The translations under genes and the position numbers were made by a program. From the NCBI RefSeq assembly GCF_014646155.1, contig NZ_BMMX01000001.1:855720-919719 (forward strand): 64,000 nt of DNA. The letters are read 5' to 3'. Of this stretch, positions 1 through 8,488 are shown piece after piece (the first letter of the stretch is position 1; every line of letters starts with the position of its first letter). This DNA is from Mangrovihabitans endophyticus (lineage in GTDB: Bacteria > Actinomycetota > Actinomycetes > Mycobacteriales > Micromonosporaceae). The notes under the pieces are model-generated. The model had not been told where the DNA came from. It saw only the letters and a list, made by a program, of their open reading frames with translations, and searched no databases.

Positions 1-627
1 CACGCCCACCTGAGCCTCGCGCGGGCCTGCACCCGCCTGGGTGGCTTCGCCGACGCGGACGACCACCACGAGGGTGCCCTGAGCCTGTTCGCCGAGCTGG
101 ACGACCATTTCGCCCTGGCACACGTCCATCGCAGCATGTCGGTGACGCTCGACCGGCGGGAACGTCATGCCGAGGCGCTGGAACACGCCGAACAGGCCCT
201 GAAGCTGTATCGGTCGGCTGGCCATGCGGCGTGGCAGGCGCGGGCGTTGAACGCCGTCGGCTGGTATCACGCGCGGCTGGGCGATCCGGCGTACGGCCTC
301 AATGTCTGTGAACAGGCGCTCGCCATGCAACGCCACCTGGAGGATCCGCAGGGTCAGGCCAACACGTGGGACAGCCTGGGCTATGCCCATCACCAGCTCG
401 GCGACCAGGCGACCGCGATCGCCTGCTACAACAGCGCGATCGAACGCTTCCGGGAACTCGGCGACCGCTACAACGAGACCGACACGCTCAACCGTCTCGG
501 CGAGGCCCAGCTCGCCGCGGGCGACGTCGACGCGGCGCGTGCCACCTGGCAGCGGGCGCTGGCGATCCTCGACGAGCTGAACCACGGTGACGCGGACCTC
601 ATCCGGGCCCGGCTCGCCCTCGCGTGA
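1..627 (+). CDS. AfsR/SARP-family regulator, C-terminal TPR part (5' truncated by window)
   Basis: The frame is open from base 1 and ends in TGA at 625-627, so only the C-terminal ~208 residues are present. The sequence is a chain of tetratricopeptide repeats of the type that closes large AfsR-like regulators, with units such as ALNAVGWYHARLG and TWDSLGYAHHQLG about 40 residues apart. In that family the TPRs follow SARP DNA-binding, BTAD and NB-ARC domains, none of which is visible here. A stand-alone TPR protein cannot be excluded. It faces the RiPP/ATP-grasp operon convergently with a 17-bp gap, so it may not regulate it. Confidence 0.75.
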   Translation, partial: HAHLSLARACTRLGGFADADDHHEGALSLFAELDDHFALAHVHRSMSVTLDRRERHAEALEHAEQALKLYRSAGHAAWQARALNAVGWYHARLGDPAYGLNVCEQALAMQRHLEDPQGQANTWDSLGYAHHQLGDQATAIACYNSAIERFRELGDRYNETDTLNRLGEAQLAAGDVDAARATWQRALAILDELNHGDADLIRARLALA

Positions 628-641
628 GCCGGTGCGCGAGG
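618..641. terminator. Short hairpin between convergent genes
   Basis: CCTCGCG and CGCGAGG form a perfect 7-bp stem with a 10-nt loop, overlapping the stop codon of the TPR gene and preceding the convergent HExxH gene end. There is no T tract, as is common in actinomycetes. It is a weak terminator candidate. Confidence 0.35.
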
Positions 642-644
642 AGC

Positions 645-1721
645 TCAGCCGTAGCGGCCGTGGCGCATGTCGTCGAGCAGATCGAGCAGCGCTCGCCCGT
701 GCGGGGTGAGGTGAGCGGCCACGACCTTCCGGGCAGCCGCCATCTCCGGCCGGTCGAATCCCCGCCGGGCCTGATCGCACAGCGTCGCGATCCGCCGCGA
801 TGGCAGCAGATCCGCCGGTTGTGCCCGGCGCCAGAACATCCACAACGCGAACCAGACGTAGCACGCGTGGGTGAACGACCGCAGCACCAGCGCACGCCCG
901 GTCCACGGGGACGCGACCCGCACCGTGCCGGCGTCGCGCCGGTCGAAGATCGGCTCGTCTCGCTCGACGAGATACAACAGGGAATGGAGGGACTCGTGCA
1001 CCAGCCGGCCGGTGGTGTCCGGCACGTCCACGCGGTCGTCGTGGATGTTCGTGAAGGCGAGCCGGCCGATGGCCTGCTCGTCGGAGTAGGAGAAATACCA
1101 TCCACCGTCGGCCCGGCTCTTGCGCACCACGACCACGCGGGTCATGGCCGTGACCAGCGCGTGCGCCTGCGGGCTCACCTGTCGTGCCACCGCCAGGGCC
1201 GAGTCCAGCTTGCCGACCACGCGGGTCAGCTCCGCCGGACGGCACGGCAGGGTGGGGCCGCTGGCGGATGCCCCGGCGTACGCGGCATGCGGGCTCAGGT
1301 GATCCACCGGCAGCCCGCCGGTCAGTAGCGGTGCCCGGTATCCCGCGCCTCCGTCGTCGGTGCCGGGGAACCGGCCGTCGCCGAGGGCGGACCACACCGG
1401 CTCCACCGGACCGGCATGGCGTCCTTCGCGGCGGTGCTCGGCCAGCACCGAGTCCAGGAAGAACCGCAGGTCGGTCGGCGGCCGGTGCAGCAGCCGGCGC
1501 ACCGTTTCCGGGGCCGAGAGCAGGCGCGTGCGGCCCCGTTCGGAGAGCTCGTCGGCGAGCGTGCACAGCCGGGTGCCCACCCCCGCCTTCGCAAAATGCG
1601 TGAGCAGGGCACCGAATCGGTCGTCCATGGTGGCCCCGAGGCGGGTTGTCAGTTCGCGGTACGGGGTGGGCGCGCCGGTCCAGGACAGCATCTCCGGCAG
1701 CTCGGCGAGCATCGTGGTCAC
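645..1721 (-). CDS. HExxH-type peptide beta-hydroxylase (RiPP tailoring)
   Basis: A 358-residue protein with a clear metal-binding HESLH motif at residues 242-246 in a hydrophobic helix (LVHESLHSLLYLV). Length, motif position and context match the mod_HExxH family (TIGR04267), now called aKG-HExxH-type peptide beta-hydroxylases. These are proposed to hydroxylate side chains of RiPP precursors using Fe(II) and 2-oxoglutarate. The GTG start at 1721 overlaps the stop of the upstream radical SAM gene (GTGA), so translation is coupled. It is the last gene of the minus-strand operon. The substrate is inferred to be the 99-residue peptide at 3592-3891. Assignment rests on the motif and neighbours; the family was earlier labelled only 'HEXXH motif domain protein'. 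Confidence 0.85.
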   Translation of the reverse strand: MTTMLAELPEMLSWTGAPTPYRELTTRLGATMDDRFGALLTHFAKAGVGTRLCTLADELSERGRTRLLSAPETVRRLLHRPPTDLRFFLDSVLAEHRREGRHAGPVEPVWSALGDGRFPGTDDGGAGYRAPLLTGGLPVDHLSPHAAYAGASASGPTLPCRPAELTRVVGKLDSALAVARQVSPQAHALVTAMTRVVVVRKSRADGGWYFSYSDEQAIGRLAFTNIHDDRVDVPDTTGRLVHESLHSLLYLVERDEPIFDRRDAGTVRVASPWTGRALVLRSFTHACYVWFALWMFWRRAQPADLLPSRRIATLCDQARRGFDRPEMAAARKVVAAHLTPHGRALLDLLDDMRHGRYG

Positions 1722-3595
1722 CGGCCCGGGGTGGCCGGCAGCGCCAGGCTCAGGTATCGCTCACCGTCGCGCATCATCAGGCCGCGGGTGCAGAAGCCGC
1801 TGAGCGCCTCGGTGACCTCGTCGAGCGGCCGGTCCGGGTTCAGCCGGGCGCGGACGGCGGACGGCGTCACCGGGCGGTCGCTGCAGAAGCGGTAGATCCG
1901 TGCCAAGGGGCCGGTGAACGTGTAGGTGCCCGGCTGGGCCGGGTCGCGGGCGTCCTCGATCTGCAGGAAATCCTCCGCGGCGTGGAATGTCAGCGAGGGT
2001 GCGACGGGCTCCGCCCAGGACTCACGCCAGGCGTCGGCTCGGCGCCGAATCCCGGCGAGGTCCGCCTCCGGGAGGGCGTCCACGAAGGTGTAGTCGAAGA
2101 AGTACGCGATCCGGTCGAGCGCCACATGGCCGGGATAGATGTGCCGGTAACTCGCCTGCGGGCGCACCTGTCGCGCGGGGAAGGCCGCGCGGTCGGTGAA
2201 GATCGGGCTGAACCGCTCCATCCGGATCCGGTACGCGCCGTTCGGTGGCGGGAGGTGAGCCAGCAACGGCATCAGGCGTTCCTGGGCGAGGTAATCCTCC
2301 CGGTGCTCGCCGGGGAAGCCGTAGAGCAGGTTCCACCACACGGTGATGCCGTGGTAAAGAGCCCACCGCAGGGTGTTCACGTTCTGGGCGGCGGTTGCGC
2401 CCTTGCGCATCAGCCGCAGGATGCGGGTGCTGAGCGATTCGATGCCCGGTTGCACCTGCCGGACACCGGCGGTCCGGAGCAGGCGAAGCTGTTCGCGAGT
2501 CAGGTTGGCCTTGAGCTCGTAGAACAGCTCGTAATCCGTGCCCGCCTCGATCAACTGCGGCAGGACCGTGCGCAGGTAGGCCATGTCGAGAATGTTGTCG
2601 ACCGCCTCGAAGGTGAAGCTGCGGTAGCGGCGTGCCGCGGACGCGAGCTCCTGCCGGAGGCGTTGCGGCGACTTCGCCCGGAAGGCCATCCCGGTCCCGT
2701 TGAGCCCGCAGAAGGTGCAATGGTGTTTCTGCCCCCACCAGCATCCGCGGGAGCTTTCGAACGGGATGCCGACGTGTCGCCGGGGGGCCATGCTGAGCAA
2801 CCCGAGCCGTTCCGCCCGGTCGAAGTACTCGTCGTAGTCGGGCGGCGGAAGCGTGTCCAGGTCAACCGGGGCCGGTCGGCACCCGGCGCCGTGCACCGCC
2901 CCGTCACGACGGCACAGCACACCGGCGACCGTCGCCGGATCCCGGCCGGACGCCAGCGCGTCGAGGAACTCGGGGAATGCCCGGTCACCCTCTCCGGTGA
3001 CCGCGTAGTCGATGTCCGGGAAGGCGCGCACCAGCTCGACGCCCATGTCGCCCTCGACGTTCGCACCACCGAAGACGGTGACGATCGAGGGGTGGGCGCG
3101 CTTGACGCGTTTGGCGAGCGCCAGGGACGCGGCATTCTGCTGGAACGTCGACGTGAATCCGATGACCTCCAGATCCGGCCATGGCAGCTCGGCCATCATG
3201 GCGTCAAGGAATTGCGGGACCTCGGCCTCGCGGACCGTGCGCAGATATTCGGCGGGCTTGTCCACCGAGGTGATGGCGGCGTGAATGTCCGAATCATATT
3301 CGGTGAGAAAATCGGGCGCCCGGTCCGGCAGTGCGTCGCCGAACGCGGCCCCCGCGAACAACCAGTCACCGATGAATGCGCGACGCACCGCGCAGATTTC
3401 CTCATATGCGCCCGGCCCGATCTGCCGCGCGAAATCGAGATTGAGATGGAACGTGTGGACGGAGAATCGGCGCGCTGCCGCGACCGACTTGAGCAATCCG
3501 AGCTGGATCGAGGGACGAAAGCACGAGACGAACGGCATTGAGATCAGGCCGACCCGGCACGGCCCGGACCGGGTCTTGGGCCTGGCGGATTTCAT
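1718..3595 (-). CDS. RiPP-maturation B12-binding radical SAM enzyme (rSAM_ocin_1 type)
   Basis: A 625-residue protein. The N-terminal half (about residues 15-240) looks like a cobalamin-binding domain, with a conserved GGANVEG stretch near 177 and TGEGDRAFPEF near 200. The radical SAM core carries the unusual CX7CX2C cluster motif of this family at C285, C293 and C296 (RGCWWGQKHHCTFCGLNG). This matches RiPP maturation radical SAM protein 1 (TIGR03975), which includes radical C-methyltransferases acting on ribosomal peptides. The ATG start at 3595 overlaps the precursor stop (ATGA), and its own stop overlaps the HExxH gene start. The three genes are therefore one translation-coupled cassette. 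C-methylation is a family-level expectation; the modified residue cannot be read from sequence. Confidence 0.9.
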   Translation of the reverse strand: MKSARPKTRSGPCRVGLISMPFVSCFRPSIQLGLLKSVAAARRFSVHTFHLNLDFARQIGPGAYEEICAVRRAFIGDWLFAGAAFGDALPDRAPDFLTEYDSDIHAAITSVDKPAEYLRTVREAEVPQFLDAMMAELPWPDLEVIGFTSTFQQNAASLALAKRVKRAHPSIVTVFGGANVEGDMGVELVRAFPDIDYAVTGEGDRAFPEFLDALASGRDPATVAGVLCRRDGAVHGAGCRPAPVDLDTLPPPDYDEYFDRAERLGLLSMAPRRHVGIPFESSRGCWWGQKHHCTFCGLNGTGMAFRAKSPQRLRQELASAARRYRSFTFEAVDNILDMAYLRTVLPQLIEAGTDYELFYELKANLTREQLRLLRTAGVRQVQPGIESLSTRILRLMRKGATAAQNVNTLRWALYHGITVWWNLLYGFPGEHREDYLAQERLMPLLAHLPPPNGAYRIRMERFSPIFTDRAAFPARQVRPQASYRHIYPGHVALDRIAYFFDYTFVDALPEADLAGIRRRADAWRESWAEPVAPSLTFHAAEDFLQIEDARDPAQPGTYTFTGPLARIYRFCSDRPVTPSAVRARLNPDRPLDEVTEALSGFCTRGLMMRDGERYLSLALPATPGR

Positions 3596-3891
3596 CCCCC
3601 GTCGATGCTATGGCTGATCGCCCCGCCCGGGCGGATCCGGAACGTGGTGCCGAGGCCGTGCTCGAATGCCTGCCGGAAGCCGTCCGACAAGCGTCCACCC
3701 GGGGATTTCTCCGGCGTGCCCATCTCACTCGTCCGGGACTGATTCGATGGTGATTCGAGGGCACCGGCGGCCAGCCGCATGATGGCGGACATGACGTCGC
3801 GTTCCTTGTTGGTCAGTGCCTCGGAGAAGTTGTCGAGTTTCGTTGCCAGGCTATCGATGTCATCCTGGGTGATCCGGATTTCCCCTGCCAT
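3592..3891 (-). CDS. RiPP precursor peptide (99 aa, leader plus Cys-free core)
   Basis: Starts MAGEIRITQDDIDSLATKLD, a charged amphipathic leader, followed by LTNKERDVMSAIMRLAAGAL at about 26-45, the kind of helical leader seen in RiPP precursors beside TIGR03975 maturases. The C-terminal half (about 48-99) is a flexible, Ser/Gly/Arg-rich stretch ending FRIRPGGAISHSIDGG and contains no cysteine, which excludes lanthionine or sactionine chemistry. A good ribosome site (GAAGGGAAAG) lies upstream of the ATG. The stop overlaps the radical SAM start by 4 bp. The leader/core boundary is not certain; GALES-PSN or the SPGG motif at about 63-66 are possible cleavage regions. Known families with both tailoring enzymes support the call; the peptide itself is not one I recognise. 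Confidence 0.8.
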   Translation of the reverse strand: MAGEIRITQDDIDSLATKLDNFSEALTNKERDVMSAIMRLAAGALESPSNQSRTSEMGTPEKSPGGRLSDGFRQAFEHGLGTTFRIRPGGAISHSIDGG

Positions 3892-3972
3892 CGCATCTTT
3901 CCCTTCGACAGCACCACAGATCTTCGGACAAGCCAGATAACGCTACCGTGATGACGAGGATGAATGCATCGA

Positions 3973-5244
3973 TCAGGCACTATCTGAAAACAGGGCGCGT
4001 CTTAGCGCCAGGCGTGGGACGAGCCCCGCGGCGATGGTGACCGCGCCGAACATCAACCATCCGCCCGGCGTGCCGAACACGATTTCGGTGATCGCCCACG
4101 GCGCCAGCACCGCCTGCAGGGATACGCCTAGCTGGAAGGTCGACAGATAGGCGGTCCGGCGGTCCGGCTCGGCCAGCTCGTAGGAGACCGTCCAACTGCT
4201 CGCCGAATGCCACAGCTCGCCGAAGGTGAGCAGGATGACCGCTAGGAAGGCGAGACAGACGGCGAGGATCTCCACCGTGACCGCGTGCGCCATCTGACTG
4301 GCGACGCCGAAGCCCGCCAGCGACAGCCCTGCCAGGATTGCGGCGGTGCGGGCGCCGGACAGCGTCACACACGGCCGCGCGAAGCGGGCCTGCAGCAGAA
4401 CCGCCAGCACCGTGTTCAACGCCACGAGGAAGCCGATGAACACCGGCGGGACCAGGGTGTGCCGGGCGAACCACAGGGGCACGGCAACCGACAGCAGGGT
4501 CGCATGCACGGCGAGAACGCCGTACACGGCGGCGGCCAGCAGGTAGCGCACGTCGCGGACGAGGCGGAACGTCGGTCGCCGGGCCGCGTCGGCCGCGACC
4601 GCCACCGCTGCGATGCCCATCACCGCCAGCACGGCGGCCATCACGAAATACGAGACCGCGTTTCCGGCGATCAGCATGAGGAAGCCCGCTCGGGATCCCT
4701 GCCCGAGGGCGAGAACCGCGATGAGGGCGCCGAGGCCGAACCCCATGTTCCGCACGGCTCGGATGCGTGCCATGGTGTCGACCCGGTCCTTGCCCGGCAC
4801 GGCGACACCGACCACCGCCTGATGGACCGGCGGGATCGCGCTGTCGGTGAGCCCGATGACCGCGGCCACCGCGACGAACCAGGGGAAGCTGCCCACCAGG
4901 CACAGCGCCGCGTAGCAGACTCCACGCAGCAGTTGCAGCCCGATGTAGATCCGGCCCACGCGGAACCGGTCGGCCAGCAGCCCGACCGGCACCGCTCCCA
5001 GAAGCCCGGCCAGGCCGCCGACGGACAGCGCCGTCCCCACCTGCGCCGCGGACAGGCCGACGACCTGCGTGAAATACAGCGCGAAGCAGGCGTAGTACAT
5101 GCCGGAGCCGAAGGCGTCCAGGAAGGAGACGGCGGCCAGTTGCCGGCCGATCCTGGTCACCGGCACCAGTTGCGCCCGCAGCACCTCGATCACCCACGGG
5201 CGGCTCGCGGCCGGCGACGGGTCGGGCGGCGTCCGGACGGTCAC
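3973..5244 (-). CDS. MFS transporter, probable product exporter
   Basis: A 423-residue, 12-helix major facilitator protein. The loop between helices 2 and 3 shows VGLLADRFRVGRIYIGLQLL, a recognisable form of the MFS GxxxDRxGR signature. The GTG start at 5244 overlaps the stop of the ATP-grasp gene (GTGA). The open frame continues far upstream, but that part is antisense-like Arg/Gly-rich shadow. Family resemblance is to small drug/peptide efflux permeases. Its position between three ligases and the RiPP cassette suggests export of one of the two products. An 81-bp gap separates it from the precursor gene, the largest gap in the operon. Confidence 0.85.
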   Translation of the reverse strand: MTVRTPPDPSPAASRPWVIEVLRAQLVPVTRIGRQLAAVSFLDAFGSGMYYACFALYFTQVVGLSAAQVGTALSVGGLAGLLGAVPVGLLADRFRVGRIYIGLQLLRGVCYAALCLVGSFPWFVAVAAVIGLTDSAIPPVHQAVVGVAVPGKDRVDTMARIRAVRNMGFGLGALIAVLALGQGSRAGFLMLIAGNAVSYFVMAAVLAVMGIAAVAVAADAARRPTFRLVRDVRYLLAAAVYGVLAVHATLLSVAVPLWFARHTLVPPVFIGFLVALNTVLAVLLQARFARPCVTLSGARTAAILAGLSLAGFGVASQMAHAVTVEILAVCLAFLAVILLTFGELWHSASSWTVSYELAEPDRRTAYLSTFQLGVSLQAVLAPWAITEIVFGTPGGWLMFGAVTIAAGLVPRLALRRALFSDSA

Positions 5245-6503
5245 GCCGGCTCGGTCCGTACGGCGATCTGCTCGGCGCTGCGCCGGGAGAGCCGCTCGGC
5301 GGCCGGAGCGGACACCGACCGCGTGATGACATGGCCGACGCGCTGCCACGACGAGGTGAGCGGGCGAACCACATCGCCCGGCGCGACCGACACGGTTGCG
5401 GCGTGCACCTCCGCGGCCCGGGCGGCGTCGGCGAGGCCGAGCACTTCGCGCACGGACCCGGGCGGTGCGCTCAGGAAGCGGATCGCCGCCGCACCACGCG
5501 GTTCGACGCACACCGACGGACGCAGACCGGCCATGATGGACACGTAAGCGCCCACGAAGGAGAAGCCGTAGGCGAGCGAGATGAGCGTTGCGATCTCGTC
5601 GCCCGGCAGGCGCGCCGCGCACTCCACCAGCGCCGGCCCTTCCTCGTCGACGATCCACTCGCAGTGCAGGACCCCGTATGCGAAACCGCTTTCCGCGGCG
5701 AGCCGGGACGTGTGCTCGGCCAACCGCGTGGCGAGCTGCGGCGACGGCGCACCGGGCACGAGGTGGCCCAGCTCGACCGGGTACGGGCCGGGGAGAACGC
5801 GTTTGGCGGTGACATTGGTGAAGCAGACGCGGGAATCCCGGACCAGCGCCTCGACGCTGTACTCCGGCCCGTCCAGGGCGCGTTCGATGAGCAACTCCGA
5901 GGGAATTCCCCGAGCCGGCACCAGCAGCGGCTCGGTGGCAGCTTCCGCGGCCCGGACGGCCTCGACCACCTCGGCCTCGCCGGCCACGAACCGTACGCCG
6001 AGGCTCGCCTGACGGGTCGTGGGCTTGACGATGCACCGCCCTCCGGCGCGCCGGAAGAACCCGACGGCCTCCTCGGCCGTGGTGACCGCCGCGTAGGCCG
6101 GATTGCGCAGGCCGCTGCGGGCGGCGGCCCGGCGCTGGCGGACCTTGTCGCGGAAGATGCCCGCGGCCCGCTCTCCGGCGCCCGGTAAACCCAGCGCCGC
6201 AGCCAGTCCGGCGGCCGGCTGCACGGCGTATTCGATGCCCGGGACCACCGCCCGGGCCGCCGTCAGGGCCGGTGCCGCCCGCAGCAGGGCCGCAACCGCG
6301 CCGTCCCTCTGGTACTCCCACAGCAGCACCCGGGAGACCGCAGGGAAGCGACGGGCCAGCGCCGGTATGTCGCGTTTGGCGGCCACGTCCGGTTCCTCGA
6401 CGACCAGCACGCTGCCGGGCGGCAGGACATCCGTGAGTGCGGTCAACAGGGTTCGGCTGAACCCCACGAGCACGAGCTGCTCGCATCCCAGCCTGGTCAA
6501 CAT
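5241..6503 (-). CDS. ATP-grasp ligase 1
   Basis: A 420-residue ATP-grasp protein. Visible elements are a nucleotide-binding strand CIVKPTTRQASLGVRFV near residues 157-173, the ERALDGPEYSVEAL segment near 208-221, and a metal-binding end motif LVECAARLPGDE. These features fit the carboxylate-amine ligases that make dipeptides or amides, in the BacD/DdaF/biotin-carboxylase-like group. It lies 2 bp downstream of a second ATP-grasp gene and overlaps the MFS start. Such ligases activate a carboxylate as acyl phosphate and join it to an amine; the substrates here are unknown. Start chosen at ATG 6503, directly after the neighbour's stop. Confidence 0.85.
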   Translation of the reverse strand: MLTRLGCEQLVLVGFSRTLLTALTDVLPPGSVLVVEEPDVAAKRDIPALARRFPAVSRVLLWEYQRDGAVAALLRAAPALTAARAVVPGIEYAVQPAAGLAAALGLPGAGERAAGIFRDKVRQRRAAARSGLRNPAYAAVTTAEEAVGFFRRAGGRCIVKPTTRQASLGVRFVAGEAEVVEAVRAAEAATEPLLVPARGIPSELLIERALDGPEYSVEALVRDSRVCFTNVTAKRVLPGPYPVELGHLVPGAPSPQLATRLAEHTSRLAAESGFAYGVLHCEWIVDEEGPALVECAARLPGDEIATLISLAYGFSFVGAYVSIMAGLRPSVCVEPRGAAAIRFLSAPPGSVREVLGLADAARAAEVHAATVSVAPGDVVRPLTSSWQRVGHVITRSVSAPAAERLSRRSAEQIAVRTEPA

Positions 6504-6505
6504 CG

Positions 6506-7675
6506 CTATCGCCCTTCGTTCGGTGCGTGGGGGCGCCGTGCCGCCTGTTCGGCGGCCTGGGCCGCCCGGTCCCCGTCGGCGGCCGTGGTCAGGACATATC
6601 CGAGCCGGTCGTGGGACGACCGGACGGGGCCCCGGTGGTGGGTGGTCATCACCGTGCGGCGCAGCAGCTCCGGCGGTGACGCCGCATCCGCTCCCTCGTC
6701 GCCCTGCTCGTCGAGGACGAAACGGATCGCGGCCGCCCGCCGCCGTTCGGGGGCGAGCGCCGGTGTGGCGTGAACCGCATCCAGCAGCGACTCCCGCATC
6801 AGGTCACGCCCGGTCGCCAGGAGGACCAGCTCCCAGATGCGATCCCCGCCGAGCCTCCGGTTGATCTCCACGATCGTCGGACCCCGGGTGGTGCGGATGA
6901 GTTCCACATGCGACGGCCCGGTCTCGTGCCCGATGGCCCGCAGCGCACGCACCGCCTCCGCGGCCAGCGCCCCCGCGACGTCCGGGGCGAGGCGTGCCGG
7001 GACCAGATGACCGGCCTCGACGAAATGCGGGGGTCCGGTGGTCGTCTTCTCGGTCACCGCGACCACCTCGTGGCTGCCCGCGGCGGAGCGCACCTCGACA
7101 CTGAACTCGGGCCCGTCGAGCAGCCGTTCCGCCACGACCCTCCCGTTCGTGGCGACGGCCGACGAGTGCTGCCACGCCGGCACGATGTCCGCCGCCCGGC
7201 AGACGGCGTGCACACCGGCACTTCCCGCGCCGCCGGCCGGTTTGAGCACGAACGGAAACCCCTCGGCGGCGGCGAACGCGGCCACGTCGGCGGCCGTGGC
7301 GCAGCGGCGAAAGGGGACCGAACGGCAATCCGAGCGGTTCAGCATGTCGCGGACGGCGGCCTTGTCATGGCCGAGCGTCGCTGCCGGGCCCGGTACGCAC
7401 GCGACGTTCAGTTTCTCAGCGACGGCCCGTACCGCGGGCAGGGAGAACTCGCGGAAGCCGGCGACCACGTCGACGGGGTCCCGGCGGTCGATGTCCACCG
7501 CGAGGCTCACCGTCGCGGCGATGTCGCCGACGTAGTCGACGCAGGCGTGCCGGTGCGCCCACGCCGTCTCGCGCGGGTCGGCCGCGCCGGGCAGTTGCAC
7601 CAGGGAGACTCGGGCCGGCAGCCCGACGAGCTGGTTGGCCAGTTCCGGCCACGCCCCGACGAGGAGCAGATGCAT
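6506..7675 (-). CDS. ATP-grasp ligase 2
   Basis: A 389-residue ATP-grasp enzyme with a Rossmann-like N-terminus (MHLLLVGAWPELANQLV), the nucleotide loop FVLKPAGGAGSAGVHAV, the central ERLLDGPEFSVEV block and the metal-binding VEINRRLGGDRI motif. All catalytic landmarks of carboxylate-amine ligases appear intact. It shares the same architecture as its two paralogues but is clearly divergent, so it is not a recent duplicate. Within the operon it follows the FAH-family gene by 24 bp and precedes ligase 1 by 2 bp. It probably forms one amide bond in a short peptide-like product. Confidence 0.85.
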   Translation of the reverse strand: MHLLLVGAWPELANQLVGLPARVSLVQLPGAADPRETAWAHRHACVDYVGDIAATVSLAVDIDRRDPVDVVAGFREFSLPAVRAVAEKLNVACVPGPAATLGHDKAAVRDMLNRSDCRSVPFRRCATAADVAAFAAAEGFPFVLKPAGGAGSAGVHAVCRAADIVPAWQHSSAVATNGRVVAERLLDGPEFSVEVRSAAGSHEVVAVTEKTTTGPPHFVEAGHLVPARLAPDVAGALAAEAVRALRAIGHETGPSHVELIRTTRGPTIVEINRRLGGDRIWELVLLATGRDLMRESLLDAVHATPALAPERRRAAAIRFVLDEQGDEGADAASPPELLRRTVMTTHHRGPVRSSHDRLGYVLTTAADGDRAAQAAEQAARRPHAPNEGR

Positions 7676-7699
7676 GGCAGTCCCTTTCGATGGGTGAAG

Positions 7700-8488
7700 T
7701 CAGCTCTCGGCTCGCACGGGGTTGCGGAGCCGGCCGATGTGCGGCGACTCGACCACGACGGTCTGTCCGGGCCGCAGGGCCGCGCTGCCGGCCGGCGTTC
7801 CGGTGAGGATGAGGTCGCCGGGTTCGAGGGTCATGACGGCCGACAGCCACTGGACCAGAGCGGGGATGTCGAAGATCATTGCCGACGGCGCGCCCTCCTG
7901 CCGCACGTCACCGTCGACGACGGTGCGCAGGCACAGGGCCGCCGGGGGAAGACCCGCGCGAACCCACGGACCCACCGGGCAGAACGTGTCGAACCCCTTG
8001 GCCCGCGTCCACTGCCCGTCCGCGTGTTGCAAGTCCCGCGCGGTCACATCGTTCGCCAGGGTGTAACCGAAGACCACCTGTGCGGCCCGGGTCCGGTCGA
8101 CCCGGCGGCAGCGCCGCCCGATCACCACGGCCACCTCACCTTCGAAGTCGACCTTCGCCGACGCGGACGGAAGGACGATCGGCGTGTCCGGTCCCACCAC
8201 GCTGGACGGCGGCTTCAGGAAGACGAGCGGATCGGCCGGCCGGACGGCGCCGGGATCTGCGGGGCCGGCGTAGTTGCGGCCGACGCCGATGACCTTCGTC
8301 GGAACGACCGGGGCGAGCAGCGACACGCCGGACAGCGGCCACTGCCGGCCCGTCGCGATCCCGCCGGCGAACGGCGGTCCGGACAGTTCGACGGCTCGCG
8401 TGTCGCCGTCCGGACCCACCTCCAGCCGCGCATAGGCGCAGCCCCCCGGGTGACGCACCCGAGCCAGCCGTTGATGGTCAGTCGACAT
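7700..8488 (-). CDS. Fumarylacetoacetate hydrolase family protein
   Basis: A 262-residue protein with the FAH fold signature. KVIGVGRNYAGPA opens the catalytic domain. The metal ligands sit in FEGEVAVVIG (Glu pair) and GYTLANDVTARDLQ (Asp), and the end carries DLILTGTPAGSA. Members hydrolyse or decarboxylate beta-diketo or oxo acids, such as fumarylpyruvate hydrolase or oxaloacetate decarboxylase, or act as isomerases; the sequence does not say which. Its ATG at 8488 overlaps the end of ligase 3 by 11 bp. The context suggests it processes an oxo-acid building block or releases an acyl group before amide formation. Confidence 0.85.
   Translation of the reverse strand: MSTDHQRLARVRHPGGCAYARLEVGPDGDTRAVELSGPPFAGGIATGRQWPLSGVSLLAPVVPTKVIGVGRNYAGPADPGAVRPADPLVFLKPPSSVVGPDTPIVLPSASAKVDFEGEVAVVIGRRCRRVDRTRAAQVVFGYTLANDVTARDLQHADGQWTRAKGFDTFCPVGPWVRAGLPPAALCLRTVVDGDVRQEGAPSAMIFDIPALVQWLSAVMTLEPGDLILTGTPAGSAALRPGQTVVVESPHIGRLRNPVRAES

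Noticed and set aside
1646..3541. A 631-codon plus-strand frame opposite the radical SAM gene
   Set aside because: It has low-complexity shadow composition and no motifs, while the minus strand encodes a complete radical SAM protein with coupled neighbours.
3892..3972. Separate promoter for the RiPP precursor in the 81-bp gap
   Set aside because: TTGTCC and nearby AT-rich hexamers do not give an acceptable spacing to a -10; I could not support a promoter, although one may exist.
5245..6486. An 837-residue reading frame running from the MFS gene upstream through the ATP-grasp gene
   Set aside because: The upstream half is Arg/Gly-rich and lies in another frame of a clear ATP-grasp gene; the GTG at 5244 is the real MFS start.
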